Source: Acidovorax kalamii
Lineage (GTDB): Bacteria; Pseudomonadota; Gammaproteobacteria; Burkholderiales; Burkholderiaceae_C
NCBI RefSeq assembly: GCF_002245625.1
Contig: NZ_NOIG01000006.1
Location: 62,001 to 126,000, forward strand
Length of the DNA: 64,000 nucleotides
Direction of reading: 5' to 3'
Positions 28,540 through 37,672 of this stretch are shown piece after piece. A program made the translations under genes and the position numbers. How positions within the stretch are numbered: the first letter of the stretch is position 1; the number at the start of each line of letters is the position of its first letter. The notes below the pieces were generated by a model. That model ran no database searches, was not told the DNA's origin, and worked only from the letters and a program-made list of their open reading frames with translations.

Positions 28540-28593
28540 TACAAACAATAGCTGCCAGCGCTTATCCATCAGGCGCAGGCGGCTATTTTTTTA
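28540..28593 (+). repeat. Dispersed hairpin repeat R1, copy 5 (terminator-like)
   Basis: AATAGCTGCCAGCGC and GCGCAGGCGGCTATT pair over 15 positions with one mismatch and one G-T pair, around an 11-base loop, and are followed by a T-run. This copy looks like a working intrinsic terminator for the TRAP operon. Confidence 0.8.
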
Positions 28594-28927
28594 TCAAGTC
28601 GCCCTCCGGCACCGGGTGCTTGACCGCGTTCTTGCGCAGCTTGTTCTCCACCGCCTGGGCCAGATCCACGCCCGCGTGGTCGGCAATCTGCAGCAGGTAG
28701 AGCAGCACATCGGCCACCTCGTCGGCAATGGGCTCCTTGAGCGCCGGATCGCCTGCCACCGCGAGCGACTGCTCGGGCGTCATCCACTGGAAGATCTCGG
28801 CCAGCTCGGCGGCCTCCACCATCAGCGCCATGGCCAGGTTCTTGGGCGTGTGGAACGGCTGCCAGTGGCGCTCGGCCGCAAAGACGCGCAGCCGGGCTTG
28901 CAAGGCGTCGAGATCGACAGCGGACAT
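28583..28927 (-). CDS. MazG-like nucleotide pyrophosphohydrolase
   Basis: A 114-aa single-domain all-alpha NTP pyrophosphohydrolase. The metal-binding pattern is EAAELAE (about residues 38-44) and DEVADVLLYLLQIADHAGVD (from about 69). Such proteins hydrolyse non-canonical or excess nucleotides such as dCTP derivatives. The start at 28927 is the first ATG; a TTG one codon earlier is also in frame. R1 repeats flank it at both ends. Alone in its unit; substrate unknown. Confidence 0.87.
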   Translation of the reverse strand: MSAVDLDALQARLRVFAAERHWQPFHTPKNLAMALMVEAAELAEIFQWMTPEQSLAVAGDPALKEPIADEVADVLLYLLQIADHAGVDLAQAVENKLRKNAVKHPVPEGDLIKK

Positions 28928-28936
28928 CAATACTCC

Positions 28937-28990
28937 TTATTTGATAGCTAAAAACGCTTACCCATCGCACGCAAGCGGCCTTTTTTATTC
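28937..28990 (+). repeat. Dispersed hairpin repeat R1, copy 6
   Basis: TTTGATAGCT, AACGCTTACCCATCGC, ACGCAAGCGGCC and a TTTTTTATT end. It lies between the mazG-like start and the dehydrogenase stop codon. Confidence 0.75.
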
Positions 28991-28995
28991 AAACT

Positions 28996-29928
28996 TCAGA
29001 GCGGCGACACCGGCGCCTCGCCCGCCAGATGGCGGCGAGCATTCTCCAGGAAGCGGTCCACCGAGGCCTGCACCGCCTCGGGCGACCAGCCCGCCACATG
29101 GGGCGTGAGCACCACGTTGTCCAGCCCGATCAGCTCGGCCGGGGGCGCGGGCTCGCTCTCGTACACGTCCAGCCCCGCAGCGGCGATGCGGCCTTCGCGC
29201 AGCGCGGCGGCCAGGGCGGCTGTGTCGATCACGCTGCCCCGGGCGATGTTGACCACCACGCCGCGCGGGCCGAGCGCGCTCAACACGGCGGCGTTCACCA
29301 GGTGCTGCGTGCCCGCGCCGCCGGGCGTGGCAACCACGAGGAAATCCGCCCAGTCGGCCAGCGCAGTCACGTCGGCAAAGTAGCGGTGGGGCACATCGGT
29401 GCGCGCAGTGCGGTTGTGGTAGCCCACCTGCATCTCGAAACCCAGCGCCCGCTGCGCGATCTTCTTGCCGATGGTGCCCAGGCCGATGATGCCCAGGCGC
29501 TTGTGCGACACATTGGGCGGCAGCGGCAACGCCGTGCGCCACACGCCCTGGCGCGTGAGCTGGTCCAGCCGGGGGATGCCACGCACGGCGGCAATCAGCA
29601 GGCCCAGGGCGTGGTCGGCCACGCAGTCGTCGTTGGTGCCCGCACCGGTCGCCACCACAATGCCGCGCGCCTTGGCGTGCGCCACCGCAATGTTCTCGTA
29701 GCCCGCGCCCAGGGCGCAGACGAGGGTGATGTTCGGCAAGGCATCGATCTGCGCGGCCGAGAGGCCCGTGGCGCCGATGGTCAGCACCACCGTGATGCGC
29801 GGGCCGTGCTCGGCGATGGCGGCGGCGGCCTGCGCTGCGTCGGGCGCGTAGACCAGCTCGAACGACTGCGCCATCTGGGCACGGTGTTCTTCGGACAGGA
29901 ACATGAGGGCAAGCAGGACGGGCTTCAT
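28996..29928 (-). CDS. D-2-hydroxyacid dehydrogenase (glyoxylate/hydroxypyruvate reductase-like)
   Basis: A 310-aa NAD(P)-dependent reductase. The nucleotide-binding motif is LGIIGLGTIGKKIAQRALGF (GxGxxG, about residues 145-160). Catalytic residues of the family are visible: the Arg in NIARGSVID, the Glu in GLDVYESEP and the His in LTPHVAGWSPEA. It probably reduces glyoxylate, hydroxypyruvate or a similar 2-keto acid. The next gene on the strand upstream is an ABC exporter, 45 bp away. Confidence 0.9.
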   Translation of the reverse strand: MKPVLLALMFLSEEHRAQMAQSFELVYAPDAAQAAAAIAEHGPRITVVLTIGATGLSAAQIDALPNITLVCALGAGYENIAVAHAKARGIVVATGAGTNDDCVADHALGLLIAAVRGIPRLDQLTRQGVWRTALPLPPNVSHKRLGIIGLGTIGKKIAQRALGFEMQVGYHNRTARTDVPHRYFADVTALADWADFLVVATPGGAGTQHLVNAAVLSALGPRGVVVNIARGSVIDTAALAAALREGRIAAAGLDVYESEPAPPAELIGLDNVVLTPHVAGWSPEAVQASVDRFLENARRHLAGEAPVSPL

Positions 29929-29973
29929 GGCACGAGGAAAAGTCGGAAAAAAAGAGAGGGAAAAGAAAGGCGT

Positions 29974-31824
29974 TCAGGCGCTGGGGTCACTTTGTTGCAG
30001 CGTCCACATGTCGGCGTAGCGCCCGCGCTGGGCCAGCAGCTGCGCGTGCGTGCCGCGTTCGATGATGCGGCCCGCGTCCATGACCAGGATTTCGTGCGCG
30101 TCCACCACCGTGGACAGGCGGTGGGCAATCACCAGTGTGGTCTTGTTCTGCGCCACGCCCTGCAGTTCGGCCTGGATGGCGCGCTCGTTGGCCGAGTCCA
30201 GCGCACTGGTGGCCTCGTCAAAAATCAGGATGGGCGGGTTCTTGAGCAAGGTGCGCGCAATCGCCACGCGCTGCTTCTCACCGCCCGAGAGCTTGAGACC
30301 CCGCTCGCCCACCATGGTGGCGTAGCCCTTGGGCGTGCTGGCGATGAAGTCGTGGATGCGCGCGGCGCGGGCAGCGGCCTCGATCTCTTCCTGCGTGGCG
30401 CCAGGGCGGCCGTAGGCGATGTTGTAGGCCACGGTGTCGTTGAACAGCACGGTGTCCTGCGGCACGATGCCAATCGCCTGCCGCACGCTGGCCTGCGTCA
30501 CGCTGCGGATCTCCTGCCCCGCAATGGTGATGCGGCCCTGCTGGATGTCATAGAAGCGGAACAGCAGCCGCGCCAGCGTGCTCTTGCCCGAGCCCGAGGG
30601 CCCGACCACCGCCACGGTCTTGCCCGCAGGGATCTCGAAGCTGATGCCTTGCAGGATGGTGCGCCCGCCAGTGCTTACAACGCCTGGATCGTAGGCAAAC
30701 ACGACGTCCTCGAAGCGCACGGTGGGCTGGTCCAGCCCTGCCAGCGGCTGGGCGCCGGGGGCATCGGCCACCTCGCGCTCCTTGTCCATCAGCGTGAACA
30801 TCTTGTCCAGGTCGGTGAGGCTCTGCTTGATCTCGCGGTAGATCACGCCCAGGAAGTTGAGCGGGATGTACAGCTGGATCATGAACGCGTTGACCATGAC
30901 CAGATCGCCCAGCGTCATGCGGCCATCGACCACGCCCTGCGTGGCGCGCCAGAGCATGGCCACCAGACCCACGGCAATGATGAGCTGCTGGCCGGTGTTG
31001 AGCATGGACAGCGTGGTCTGGCTTTTCAGCCGCGCACGGCGCAGGCGCTCCAGGCTTTCGTCGTAGCGGCGGGCCTCGAAGCCTTCGTTGTTGAAGTACT
31101 TCACCGTCTCGTAGTTGAGCAGCGAATCCACGGCCTTGGAATGCGCGGCCGAGTCAAATTCGTTGGCCTCGCGGCGGAATTTTGTCCGCCACTCGGTCAC
31201 CAGCACCGTGAAGAGGATGTACAACGCCAGCGCCGCCAGCGTGATCCAGGCAAACCAGGCATCGAACTTGATGGCCAGCACCGAGAGCACCAGCACCACC
31301 TCGACCAGGGTGGCGACCACGTTGAACAGCGTGAACGAGATCAGCGACTCGATACCGCGCACGCCGCGCTCGATATCGCGCGTCATGCCGCCGGTCTGGC
31401 GCTCCAGGTGAAAACGCAGGCTCAGGGCGTGCAGGTGCTCGAAGGTCTGCAGCGCAATCGAGCGCGCCGCGCCCTGGGTGGCCTTGGCAAACACCAGCTC
31501 GCGCAGCTCCGTGAACAGCGAGGTGGACAGCCGCAGCGCGCCGTAGGCCAGCAGCAGCCCCACGGGCACCACCAGCAAGGCGGCCGGGTCGCCGGGCTGG
31601 ATGCTCATGGCATCGACCAGCGTCTTGAGCAGGATGGGCACGCCCACGTTGGCGAACTTGGCGCCCACCATGAAGACGATGGCGGCGATCACGCGCCACT
31701 TGTATTGCCAGAGGTAGGGCAGCAGCCGGTGCAGGGTGGCCCAGTCGGACGGGGCGGGCGGGGTGCCAGCGGCGGGGGCCATGGCACCGGCAGCGGTGGG
31801 GGCAGTTTCGCCGTGGTGGCGCAT
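29974..31824 (-). CDS. ABC exporter of the Atm1/HMT1 type (fused permease-ATPase)
   Basis: A 616-aa half-transporter. The N-terminal membrane domain has six helices (about residues 30-330), including [39 protein letters not shown]. The ATPase domain has Walker [18 protein letters not shown], signature [20 protein letters not shown] and Walker [13 protein letters not shown]. The [13 protein letters not shown] and [11 protein letters not shown] segments are typical of mitochondrial-type Atm1 proteins, which export glutathione-linked sulfur or metal compounds. The start at 31824 was chosen because the longer frame to 31938 lacks conservation. Confidence 0.9.
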   Translation of the reverse strand: MRHHGETAPTAAGAMAPAAGTPPAPSDWATLHRLLPYLWQYKWRVIAAIVFMVGAKFANVGVPILLKTLVDAMSIQPGDPAALLVVPVGLLLAYGALRLSTSLFTELRELVFAKATQGAARSIALQTFEHLHALSLRFHLERQTGGMTRDIERGVRGIESLISFTLFNVVATLVEVVLVLSVLAIKFDAWFAWITLAALALYILFTVLVTEWRTKFRREANEFDSAAHSKAVDSLLNYETVKYFNNEGFEARRYDESLERLRRARLKSQTTLSMLNTGQQLIIAVGLVAMLWRATQGVVDGRMTLGDLVMVNAFMIQLYIPLNFLGVIYREIKQSLTDLDKMFTLMDKEREVADAPGAQPLAGLDQPTVRFEDVVFAYDPGVVSTGGRTILQGISFEIPAGKTVAVVGPSGSGKSTLARLLFRFYDIQQGRITIAGQEIRSVTQASVRQAIGIVPQDTVLFNDTVAYNIAYGRPGATQEEIEAAARAARIHDFIASTPKGYATMVGERGLKLSGGEKQRVAIARTLLKNPPILIFDEATSALDSANERAIQAELQGVAQNKTTLVIAHRLSTVVDAHEILVMDAGRIIERGTHAQLLAQRGRYADMWTLQQSDPSA

Positions 31825-31952
31825 GGGGGACAATTCCGGTTGTTGTTTTTTCCGACCTGGCTGATGCCCAGGTGGTTTTTCTCGGGGCGCAAGGCCTGGT
31901 GAAACCACCGGTTTCCCCAAGGATTGCCTCAGCCCCAACCGAGATTGTGCCC

Positions 31953-32375
31953 ATGTCTGCCGTTTTCAGCCCACCACCCGCCGCATTGCCCACCGACAAG
32001 GAACTGGTGCTCAAGGTCATCCCCATGCCCGCCGACACCAACGGCAATGGCGACATCTTTGGCGGATGGGTGATGGCGCAGGTGGACCTGGCGGGATCCG
32101 TGCTGCCCGCCCGCTACATCCAGGGCCGCATGGCCACGGTGGCGGTCAATGAATTCATCTTCAAGCAGCCCGTGCGCGTGGGCGACATCCTGTCGTTCTT
32201 CTCGGCCATCACGCGCGTGGGCAACACCTCGGTCACCGTGGAGGTGGAGGTGTATGCCGAACGCTTTTCTGCCCAGGGGCAGTATGTGAAAGTGACCGAA
32301 GCACGCCTGACCTATGTGGCCATCGACCACCAGGGCCGCCCGCGCCCGGTGCCCAAGCACAACGCACCGGCCTGA
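31953..32375 (+). CDS. Acyl-CoA thioesterase (YciA-like hot-dog)
   Basis: A 140-aa single hot-dog thioesterase. The pattern MPADTNGNGDIFGGWVMAQVDLAG (about residues 25-48) is the YciA signature, with the aspartate and asparagine active-site context. AVNEFIFKQPVRVGDILSFF follows. It hydrolyses short- to medium-chain acyl-CoAs in the cytosol. It diverges from the Atm1 gene. The start at 31953 was preferred over 31872 since the conserved part begins soon after. Confidence 0.9.
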   Translation: MSAVFSPPPAALPTDKELVLKVIPMPADTNGNGDIFGGWVMAQVDLAGSVLPARYIQGRMATVAVNEFIFKQPVRVGDILSFFSAITRVGNTSVTVEVEVYAERFSAQGQYVKVTEARLTYVAIDHQGRPRPVPKHNAPA

Positions 32376-32441
32376 GCACAGCGCGTTCGCGTGACGGCGC
32401 CGCAGTGACGCGCCGCTCGCGGCGGCGCGCAGATTCGGGCG

Positions 32442-33017
32442 TCAGGCCGCCAGTGCGGTGGCCGGTTCGGTGCGCAAAGGCCCGGCCCCGCGCTGCAGAT
32501 GGCTGCTGCCGGAGGAAGACGATGACGATGAGGCCGAGAACCCCGCCTCGATCTCGCCCGCCAGCTGGCCGCCCTCTTCCACCACCAGCTTGCCGTAGCG
32601 GATCTTGCCGTTGACCTTGCCCGAGCTGTAGATCACGAGCTTCTGGCGCACGGTGAGCGTGCCGTTGAATTCGCCGTGGATCTCGGCAATGTCGATCTCG
32701 GCCGAGCCCTTGAAGGCGCCGTTTTCCGAGATCTGGATCACGCGCGAATCCATTGTGGCCTCGACGGTGCCCTCGACCACCAGGGTGTCGCAGTCGGTGA
32801 TCTCCACGCCCTTGAGCTTGATGTTGGGGCCCACCGTGAGCTTGCTGCCCGAGCTGTCGCTGGCGCTGCTGGGCTTGGGGGCTGCCGGTGCGGTCGGCTG
32901 CGCCGACACTGCACTGTTCACCCCACTGCCGCCCAACACGGAGCCTGAAGTGGTGCTGCTGCGGGGTTGGAACGACTCGGGTTCACGCTTGCCAAAGAAG
33001 GGGTTTTGCACGGCCAT
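32442..33017 (-). CDS. Bactofilin (polymer-forming cytoskeletal protein)
   Basis: A 191-aa bactofilin. The central domain (about residues 60-150) is a short-repeat beta-helix, visible as alternating hydrophobics in LKGVEITDCDTLVVEGTVEATMDSRVIQISENGAFKGSAEIDIAEIHGEFNGTLTV. Flanking termini are serine/proline-rich and disordered, as usual. Bactofilins polymerise without nucleotide at the membrane and scaffold cell-wall or polarity proteins. An AAGGAGAT ribosome site supports the start at 33017. No peptidase partner gene is adjacent. Confidence 0.9.
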   Translation of the reverse strand: MAVQNPFFGKREPESFQPRSSTTSGSVLGGSGVNSAVSAQPTAPAAPKPSSASDSSGSKLTVGPNIKLKGVEITDCDTLVVEGTVEATMDSRVIQISENGAFKGSAEIDIAEIHGEFNGTLTVRQKLVIYSSGKVNGKIRYGKLVVEEGGQLAGEIEAGFSASSSSSSSGSSHLQRGAGPLRTEPATALAA

Positions 33018-33143
33018 CAGATCTCCTTGAAAAGAGGCCATGCTAGGTTTCGCATCCAGTGAAAGATGCCCCTGTTACGCAAGAACGGTAACCAAACGGT
33101 TCGGTCGTTGCATGCGCTTGCAGGGCTTGCAAGACCACACAGC

Positions 33144-33160
33144 GTGACACCCCCTGTCAC
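33144..33160. promoter_or_regulatory. Dyad before MerR gene, possible operator
   Basis: GTGACA and TGTCAC face each other across CCCCC, about 45 bp upstream of the MerR start and between divergent genes. MerR regulators bind dyads inside stretched promoter spacers, but I cannot place -35 and -10 boxes with confidence. Confidence 0.3.
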
Positions 33161-33204
33161 CTGCGCAAGCCTCGCGCAGCGCGAAGCTTGCTAGTCTGCC
33201 ACCC

Positions 33205-33642
33205 ATGCAGATATCCGAACTCGCTCGACTCACCGGCGTGACCGTGCATGCGCTGCGCCACTACGAACGCGCCGGGCTGCTGCGCCCAGAACGCCTGCCC
33301 AATGGCTACCGCCACTATGCACCCTCGGCGCGGCGCGAGGTGGTGTTCATTGCCATGTCGCGCGCACTCGGGTTTGGCGTGCCGCAGATCCGCAGCCATC
33401 TGCTCGCCTGGCGGCGTGGCCGCATTGGCCCCGGTGGCCTGGCCGATGCGGTGCAGGCCCGTGCCGACGACATCCAGGCGCAGATCGCGGCGTTGCAGGC
33501 CCAGCACCAGCAGGCGCTGGACCATGTGCAGTGGCTGCGCGCCCGCCAGGCAGAGCAGGAAACACGCCAGCACCCTGCTGCCAACGGCACCCCGCCGCGT
33601 GCGCCCTGGCCCCGGGTGCGCCGCGCCCCCACCCCACCTTAA
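33205..33642 (+). CDS. MerR-family transcriptional regulator
   Basis: A 145-aa MerR protein. The winged helix reads MQISELARLTGVTVHALRHYERAGLLRPERLPNGYRHY, followed by a second helix pair and a coiled-coil dimerisation helix (AQIAALQAQHQQALDHVQWLRARQAEQE). There are no cysteines in a metal loop, so it is not a metal sensor. The C-terminus is a proline-rich tail. A thioesterase gene follows 14 bp later, probably in the same transcript. Confidence 0.88.
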   Translation: MQISELARLTGVTVHALRHYERAGLLRPERLPNGYRHYAPSARREVVFIAMSRALGFGVPQIRSHLLAWRRGRIGPGGLADAVQARADDIQAQIAALQAQHQQALDHVQWLRARQAEQETRQHPAANGTPPRAPWPRVRRAPTPP

Positions 33643-33656
33643 CAAGGAGACCGCCC

Positions 33657-34124
33657 ATGACCCCCGACACGTCCACGGCCGACACCCCCGGCACCCTGCC
33701 CGCCCTGCAGCGCCTGCAGGCGGCCGTGCTGGCCATGCCCATGGCGCGCACCCTGGGACTGCGCTTCGTGCACACAGCGCCGGGCGCCGTGACGCTGGAG
33801 ATGCCCATCCTGGAATCGTTCTGCTTTCGCCCCGGCCAGCTGCAGGCCACGGCCGTGTATGCGCTGGGCGACTTCGCCGCCGTGGCCGCCGCAGGCAGCC
33901 TGCTGCCGCCCGGCTGGGCCAACGCCACGGTGGATGGCACCGTCAAGCTGTTTGCCCCGGCGCGCGGCGCCTGCCTGCGCGCGCGGGGCCGCGTGGTGGA
34001 CGCGGGCAGGCTGCTGAGCATCTGCGCCGCCGACGTGCTCGCAGTGGACGCATCGGGCACCGAGACGCTGTGCGCCACCTGGCTGGGCACGGCGCGCAAC
34101 CTGGAGCCGAGGTCGGTCCCTTGA
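33657..34124 (+). CDS. PaaI/DUF4442-type hot-dog thioesterase
   Basis: A 155-aa predicted thioesterase. The core MARTLGLRFVHTAPGAVTLEMPILESFCFRPGQLQATAVYALGDFAAVAAA shows the helix of a hot-dog fold with an aspartate at the position usual for catalysis. ANATVDGTVKLFAPARGACLRARGRVV follows. AAGGAGA precedes the ATG at 33657; a longer frame to 33531 overlaps the MerR gene and is not conserved. It is co-directional with the MerR gene. Substrate unknown. Confidence 0.75.
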   Translation: MTPDTSTADTPGTLPALQRLQAAVLAMPMARTLGLRFVHTAPGAVTLEMPILESFCFRPGQLQATAVYALGDFAAVAAAGSLLPPGWANATVDGTVKLFAPARGACLRARGRVVDAGRLLSICAADVLAVDASGTETLCATWLGTARNLEPRSVP

Positions 34125-34126
34125 GA

Positions 34127-34612
34127 TCAGGAAACGATGTAGGCCGCCGCCCCGGCCGACATGATCTGTCCGTCTGGCCCCAGAAACTCCATGCGCGTGG
34201 TGGCCACGCGCGAGCCCAGGCGCAGCACCTGGGCGCGCAGCTCGAAGTGGCTGCCAATGCCGGGGCGCAGGTAGTCAATGCGCAGGTCGATGGTGCCCAG
34301 CTTGGCAAAGCGGTGCAGGCGCTGCTCGGGCGGCTCGTCCAGGTGTTTGGCGCCAATCGCGGCCATCACGGCCAGACCGCCCATGGCGTCAAGCCCCGCG
34401 CTGATCACACCGCCATGGATGCGGTTATAGGCATAGTGGCCCACCAGGTCGGGCTTCATGTCGATGCGCCCCACCACGCCATCGGGCGCCAGCGACGTGA
34501 TCTTGAGGCCCAGCACCTGGTTGAAAACGATCTTCTCTTCAAAGATGGACTTGAGCCCGGCGATGAAGGCGGGCTCGAAGGCTTGCGGGGCGGGGGGCGC
34601 GGATTTGCTCAT
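34127..34612 (-). CDS. PaaI-family thioesterase
   Basis: A 161-aa hot-dog thioesterase. GRIDMKPDLVGHYAYNRIHGGVISAGLDAMGGLAVMAA contains the HGG motif and following helix typical of PaaI proteins. LGTIDLRIDYLRPG is the family's strand pair. It converges on the neighbouring thioesterase gene, their stops being only 2 bp apart. The start at 34612 was chosen because the frame to 34714 runs into repeat R1. It may clear dead-end acyl-CoAs from the adjacent catabolic genes. Confidence 0.87.
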   Translation of the reverse strand: MSKSAPPAPQAFEPAFIAGLKSIFEEKIVFNQVLGLKITSLAPDGVVGRIDMKPDLVGHYAYNRIHGGVISAGLDAMGGLAVMAAIGAKHLDEPPEQRLHRFAKLGTIDLRIDYLRPGIGSHFELRAQVLRLGSRVATTRMEFLGPDGQIMSAGAAAYIVS

Positions 34613-34668
34613 GGGTCTCCTGGGATGGATGTGGTGTATGGAACAAGGGGCACGGCCCTGAACGCTCC

Positions 34669-34720
34669 TGATTTTGTAGCTATCAGCGCATGATGGACAG
34701 GCGCAAACGGCCATTTTTAT
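34669..34720 (+). repeat. Dispersed hairpin repeat R1, copy 7
   Basis: TTTTGTAGCTATCAGCGC, then ATGATGGACAGGCGCAAACGG and CCATTTTTAT. It lies between the PaaI start and the enoyl-CoA hydratase stop, abutting that stop codon. It is very close in sequence to copies 2 and 8. Confidence 0.78.
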
Positions 34721-35518
34721 CTAAAACTTGCCGTGGCGCCCTTCCCCGGTGGCAAACCGGGTGGCCCCGCGCAGCGCTTCGGCCAGGCATTCGCGCCCAC
34801 CGGCCCACTCCTGCAGCAGCGCCTGCTGCAGCGGCAAACCCTCGCCCGCCAGCGCACTCGCACGGTCGGCGCGCAGCGTGGCCTGCGGAAAGGCGGTCAG
34901 CGTGTGTGCCAGCGCCAGGGCCGCCTGCAGCGCCTGGCCCGCAGGCACCACGCGGTTGCACAGGCCCATGCGCAAAGCCTCGTCGGCCTCGACCTTGCGG
35001 CCGGTCAGGATCAGGTCCAGCGCGTGCGACAGGCCCACCAGGCGCGGCAGCCGCACAGTGCCGCCGTCGATCAGGGGCACACCAAAACGGCGGCAGAACA
35101 CGCCCATGTACGCGTCCTCGGCCATCACACGCAGGTCGCACCACAGCGCCAGCTCCATGCCGCCCGCCACCGCCGCACCTTCAATCGCAGCGATCACAGG
35201 CTTGGTCAGCTGCAAGCGGCTCGGGCCCATCGGCCCCGGCGGGTGGACCGCATCGGGGGCGAAATCGAGCGACTGCGCCAGCGCCTCGGGCGCCACACCG
35301 TCGGCCAGCAAACGCGCGCCCGATTGCAGATCCCAGCCCGCACAGAAATGCCCGCCTGCTCCGTGGAACACGGCCACGTCTGCCTGCGCGTCCTGGTCAA
35401 ACGCGACAAATGCGGCGTGCAAGGCCCGCGCTGTGTTTGCGTCCACCGCATTGCGCACATCGGGCCTGCGCAGTGTCACCAGCGTGACACGGCCTTGCGT
35501 TTCCACCTCTACGGACAT
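34721..35518 (-). CDS. Enoyl-CoA hydratase/isomerase family protein
   Basis: A 265-aa crotonase-fold protein. The oxyanion-hole segments are HGAGGHFCAGWDLQ (about residue 61) and AAIEGAAVAGGMELALWCDLRVM. VPLIDGGTVRLPRLVG and a GLCNRVVP segment are also typical. The exact reaction cannot be told from sequence; hydratase or isomerase are likely. It diverges from livH across a 192-bp gap that contains a TetR-type operator, so it may belong to the same regulon. Confidence 0.87.
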   Translation of the reverse strand: MSVEVETQGRVTLVTLRRPDVRNAVDANTARALHAAFVAFDQDAQADVAVFHGAGGHFCAGWDLQSGARLLADGVAPEALAQSLDFAPDAVHPPGPMGPSRLQLTKPVIAAIEGAAVAGGMELALWCDLRVMAEDAYMGVFCRRFGVPLIDGGTVRLPRLVGLSHALDLILTGRKVEADEALRMGLCNRVVPAGQALQAALALAHTLTAFPQATLRADRASALAGEGLPLQQALLQEWAGGRECLAEALRGATRFATGEGRHGKF

Positions 35519-35664
35519 GGGGCTCTCCTGTGGGCGGGTTGTGTGCACCCGACGTAACTCCTATTGCGCGGGGGTTGGTGCTGGGTCAATATCCGCCGCT
35601 ACCCGATCACGCCCCCCATCAGGGTTAGCCCCGAGTGCGGTGGGCAGCGGTCGCAGGCAGCATT

Positions 35665-35694
35665 ATTTATGCAAAGCAACCGCTTTGTAAAAAT
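35665..35694. promoter_or_regulatory. 30-bp dyad operator before livH (proposed TetR site 1)
   Basis: CAAAGC and GCTTTG pair perfectly across 4 bases, flanked by ATTTAT on the left and AAAAAT on the right. It matches the dyads at 42583-42612 and 61029-61058 in length, core and AT-rich ends. It ends 16 bp before the livH start, the same distance as site 2 from its gene. It lies in the divergent gap, so it may also serve the hydratase gene. Confidence 0.7.
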
Positions 35695-35710
35695 CTTCTG
35701 GAGAGCCAGG

Positions 35711-36586
35711 GTGCAATTTGTGCAACTGTTGATCAGCGGTGTCTCCCAGGGGTGCATCTACGGGCTGATCGCGCTGGGTTTTGTCCTCATCTACAAAGCC
35801 ACCGAAACCGTGAGTTTTGCGCAGGGCGAACTCATGATGCTCGGCGCCTTCTGCGGCCTGGCGCTGATGACCGTGCTGGGCTTTCCCTTCTGGGTGGCGG
35901 TGCTGGCCAGCGTGGTGGCCATGGGGCTGTTCGGCGTGCTGGTCGAGCGCGCGGTGATCCGCCCCATCCTTGGCCAGCCTGCGTTCTCCATCGTCATGCT
36001 CACCATCGGCATCGGCTATGTGATGCGCGGCCTGGTCACCATGATCCCCAACATCGGCACCGACACGCACACGCTGCCCGTGCCCTACAAGGACCAGTCC
36101 CTGCGGCTGGGCGAGCTGGTGGTCAGCGCCGAGCAGCTGGTGGTGATCGGCGCCACGGGCGTGCTGTGCGTGCTGCTGTTTGCGATGTTCCGCTACAGCA
36201 AGCTGGGCATTGCGATGCAGGCCGCCTCGCAAAACCAGCTGGCGGCCTACTACATGGGCATCCCGGTGCAACGGCTCAACGGCCTGGCCTGGGGGCTGGC
36301 GGCCGTGGTGGCGGCGGTGGCGGGGCTGCTGCTGGCACCCATCACGTTTGTGCACGCCAACATGGGTTTCATCGGGCTCAAGGCGTTTCCGGCCGCCGTG
36401 GTGGGGGGCTTCGGCAGCCTGCCGGGCGCCATCGTCGGCGGGCTGGTGATTGGCATCGTCGAATCGCTGTCGGGCTTTTACCTGCCCGACGGTTTCAAGG
36501 ACACGGCGGCGTACATCGTGGTGCTCATCATGCTGATGGTCAAACCGAATGGACTGTTCGGTGAAAAGCTCCGTAAAAAGGTCTGA
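35711..36586 (+). CDS. livH: Branched-chain amino-acid type ABC transporter permease LivH
   Basis: A 291-aa inner-membrane permease. Conserved LivH parts are QFVQLLISGVSQGCIYGLIALGFVLIYKATETVSFAQGELMMLGAF at the N-terminus and PAAVVGGFGSLPGAIVGGLVIGIVESL near the end. A GTG start at 35711 with GGAGA just upstream gives the usual N-terminus; an in-frame ATG at 35669 lies inside the operator and is less likely. In this setting (acyl-CoA ligase, beta-oxidation genes) the cargo may be a carboxylic acid rather than an amino acid. Confidence 0.9.
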   Translation: MQFVQLLISGVSQGCIYGLIALGFVLIYKATETVSFAQGELMMLGAFCGLALMTVLGFPFWVAVLASVVAMGLFGVLVERAVIRPILGQPAFSIVMLTIGIGYVMRGLVTMIPNIGTDTHTLPVPYKDQSLRLGELVVSAEQLVVIGATGVLCVLLFAMFRYSKLGIAMQAASQNQLAAYYMGIPVQRLNGLAWGLAAVVAAVAGLLLAPITFVHANMGFIGLKAFPAAVVGGFGSLPGAIVGGLVIGIVESLSGFYLPDGFKDTAAYIVVLIMLMVKPNGLFGEKLRKKV

Positions 36587-36595
36587 AAGACAACC

Positions 36596-37672
36596 ATGCG
36601 TTTCATCTTCAAGACCTCGTATGCGCAAGACATCCGCCTGGCCAAACACGGCGGCCACGTGTTCTGGTACAGCCTGCTGGGCCTGGCGCTGGTCGCCGCG
36701 CCCTGGGTCGCGCCCGAGTACTGGCTGGCGCAGCTCACCTTTGTGCTCATCTATTCCATCGTCGGCTTGGGGCTGATGCTGCTGGCGGGTTTCACGGGGC
36801 TGTTCTCGCTCGGGCACGCGGCCTTTCTGGGTGTGGGGGCGTACACGCAGGCCGTGCTCACGGGCATGGGCTGGCCGTTTGCGTTGTCGCTGGCCTGCGC
36901 GGCAGGGCTGTCGGCCGCCGTGGGCGTGGTGGTGGGCCTGCCCGCGCTGCGCGTCAAGGGCATCTACCTGGGCATGGCCACGCTGTCGTTTGGCTTCATC
37001 GTCGAAGAGGTGTTTGCGCGCTGGGAGTCGGTGACGGGCGGCAATTCCGGCAAACACCTGGTGCCGCCGCAGATCGGCGGCTATGCGTTCGAGACCACGG
37101 AGTCGTTCTACTTCTTGTGCCTCGTGATCACCGTGGTCTGCACGCTGGCCATCCTGAACCTGCTGCGTTCGCCCACAGGGCGCGCGTTTGTCGCCATCCG
37201 CGATTCAGAAATTTCGGCGCAGAGCATGGGCATCCACCTCGCGCGCTACAAGACGCTGTCGTTCTCGCTGTCGGCCGCGCTGGCGGGCATCGGCGGCGCG
37301 CTGTATGCCCACAAGCTGCAGTTCATCTCGCCCGACCAGTTCAACATCCTGCAGTCCATCGACCTGCTGCTCATGATCGTGATCGGCGGCCTGGGCTCGG
37401 TGCACGGGGCGTTCCTGGGCGCGATCTTCCTGATCTCGATGCCGCAGCTCATCTCGCTCAGCAAGGATTGGCTGCCCGCTGCCATCGGCCAGGCGCCAGG
37501 GTTGCAGGCCGTGGTGTATGGCGCGGTGCTCATTGCCTTTGTGCTGTTCGAGCCCATGGGCCTGTACGGCCGCTGGCTCAAGGTGCGCACCTGGCTGCAG
37601 ATGTTCCCGTTCTACCGCCAGGGCATGTTCAAGCGGCAGAAGTCCTTTCAAAAATCCGACAGGTTGAAATGA
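36596..37672 (+). CDS. livM: Branched-chain amino-acid type ABC transporter permease LivM
   Basis: A 358-aa permease partner of LivH. Typical segments are YSIVGLGLMLLAGFTGLFSLGHAAFLGVGAY, LPALRVKGIYLGMATLSF and VAIRDSEISAQSMGIHLARYKTLSFSLSAALAGIGGALYAH. The C-terminal about 30 residues are basic and cytosolic. It begins 9 bp after livH and overlaps livG by 4 bp. Confidence 0.93.
   Translation: MRFIFKTSYAQDIRLAKHGGHVFWYSLLGLALVAAPWVAPEYWLAQLTFVLIYSIVGLGLMLLAGFTGLFSLGHAAFLGVGAYTQAVLTGMGWPFALSLACAAGLSAAVGVVVGLPALRVKGIYLGMATLSFGFIVEEVFARWESVTGGNSGKHLVPPQIGGYAFETTESFYFLCLVITVVCTLAILNLLRSPTGRAFVAIRDSEISAQSMGIHLARYKTLSFSLSAALAGIGGALYAHKLQFISPDQFNILQSIDLLLMIVIGGLGSVHGAFLGAIFLISMPQLISLSKDWLPAAIGQAPGLQAVVYGAVLIAFVLFEPMGLYGRWLKVRTWLQMFPFYRQGMFKRQKSFQKSDRLK

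Noticed and set aside
29029-31902. A 957-codon open frame on the plus strand
   Set aside because: It is antisense to the 2-hydroxyacid dehydrogenase and the Atm1 exporter, both with intact motifs. Its translation is His/Gln/Arg-rich without any domain, as expected for a shadow of GC-rich genes.
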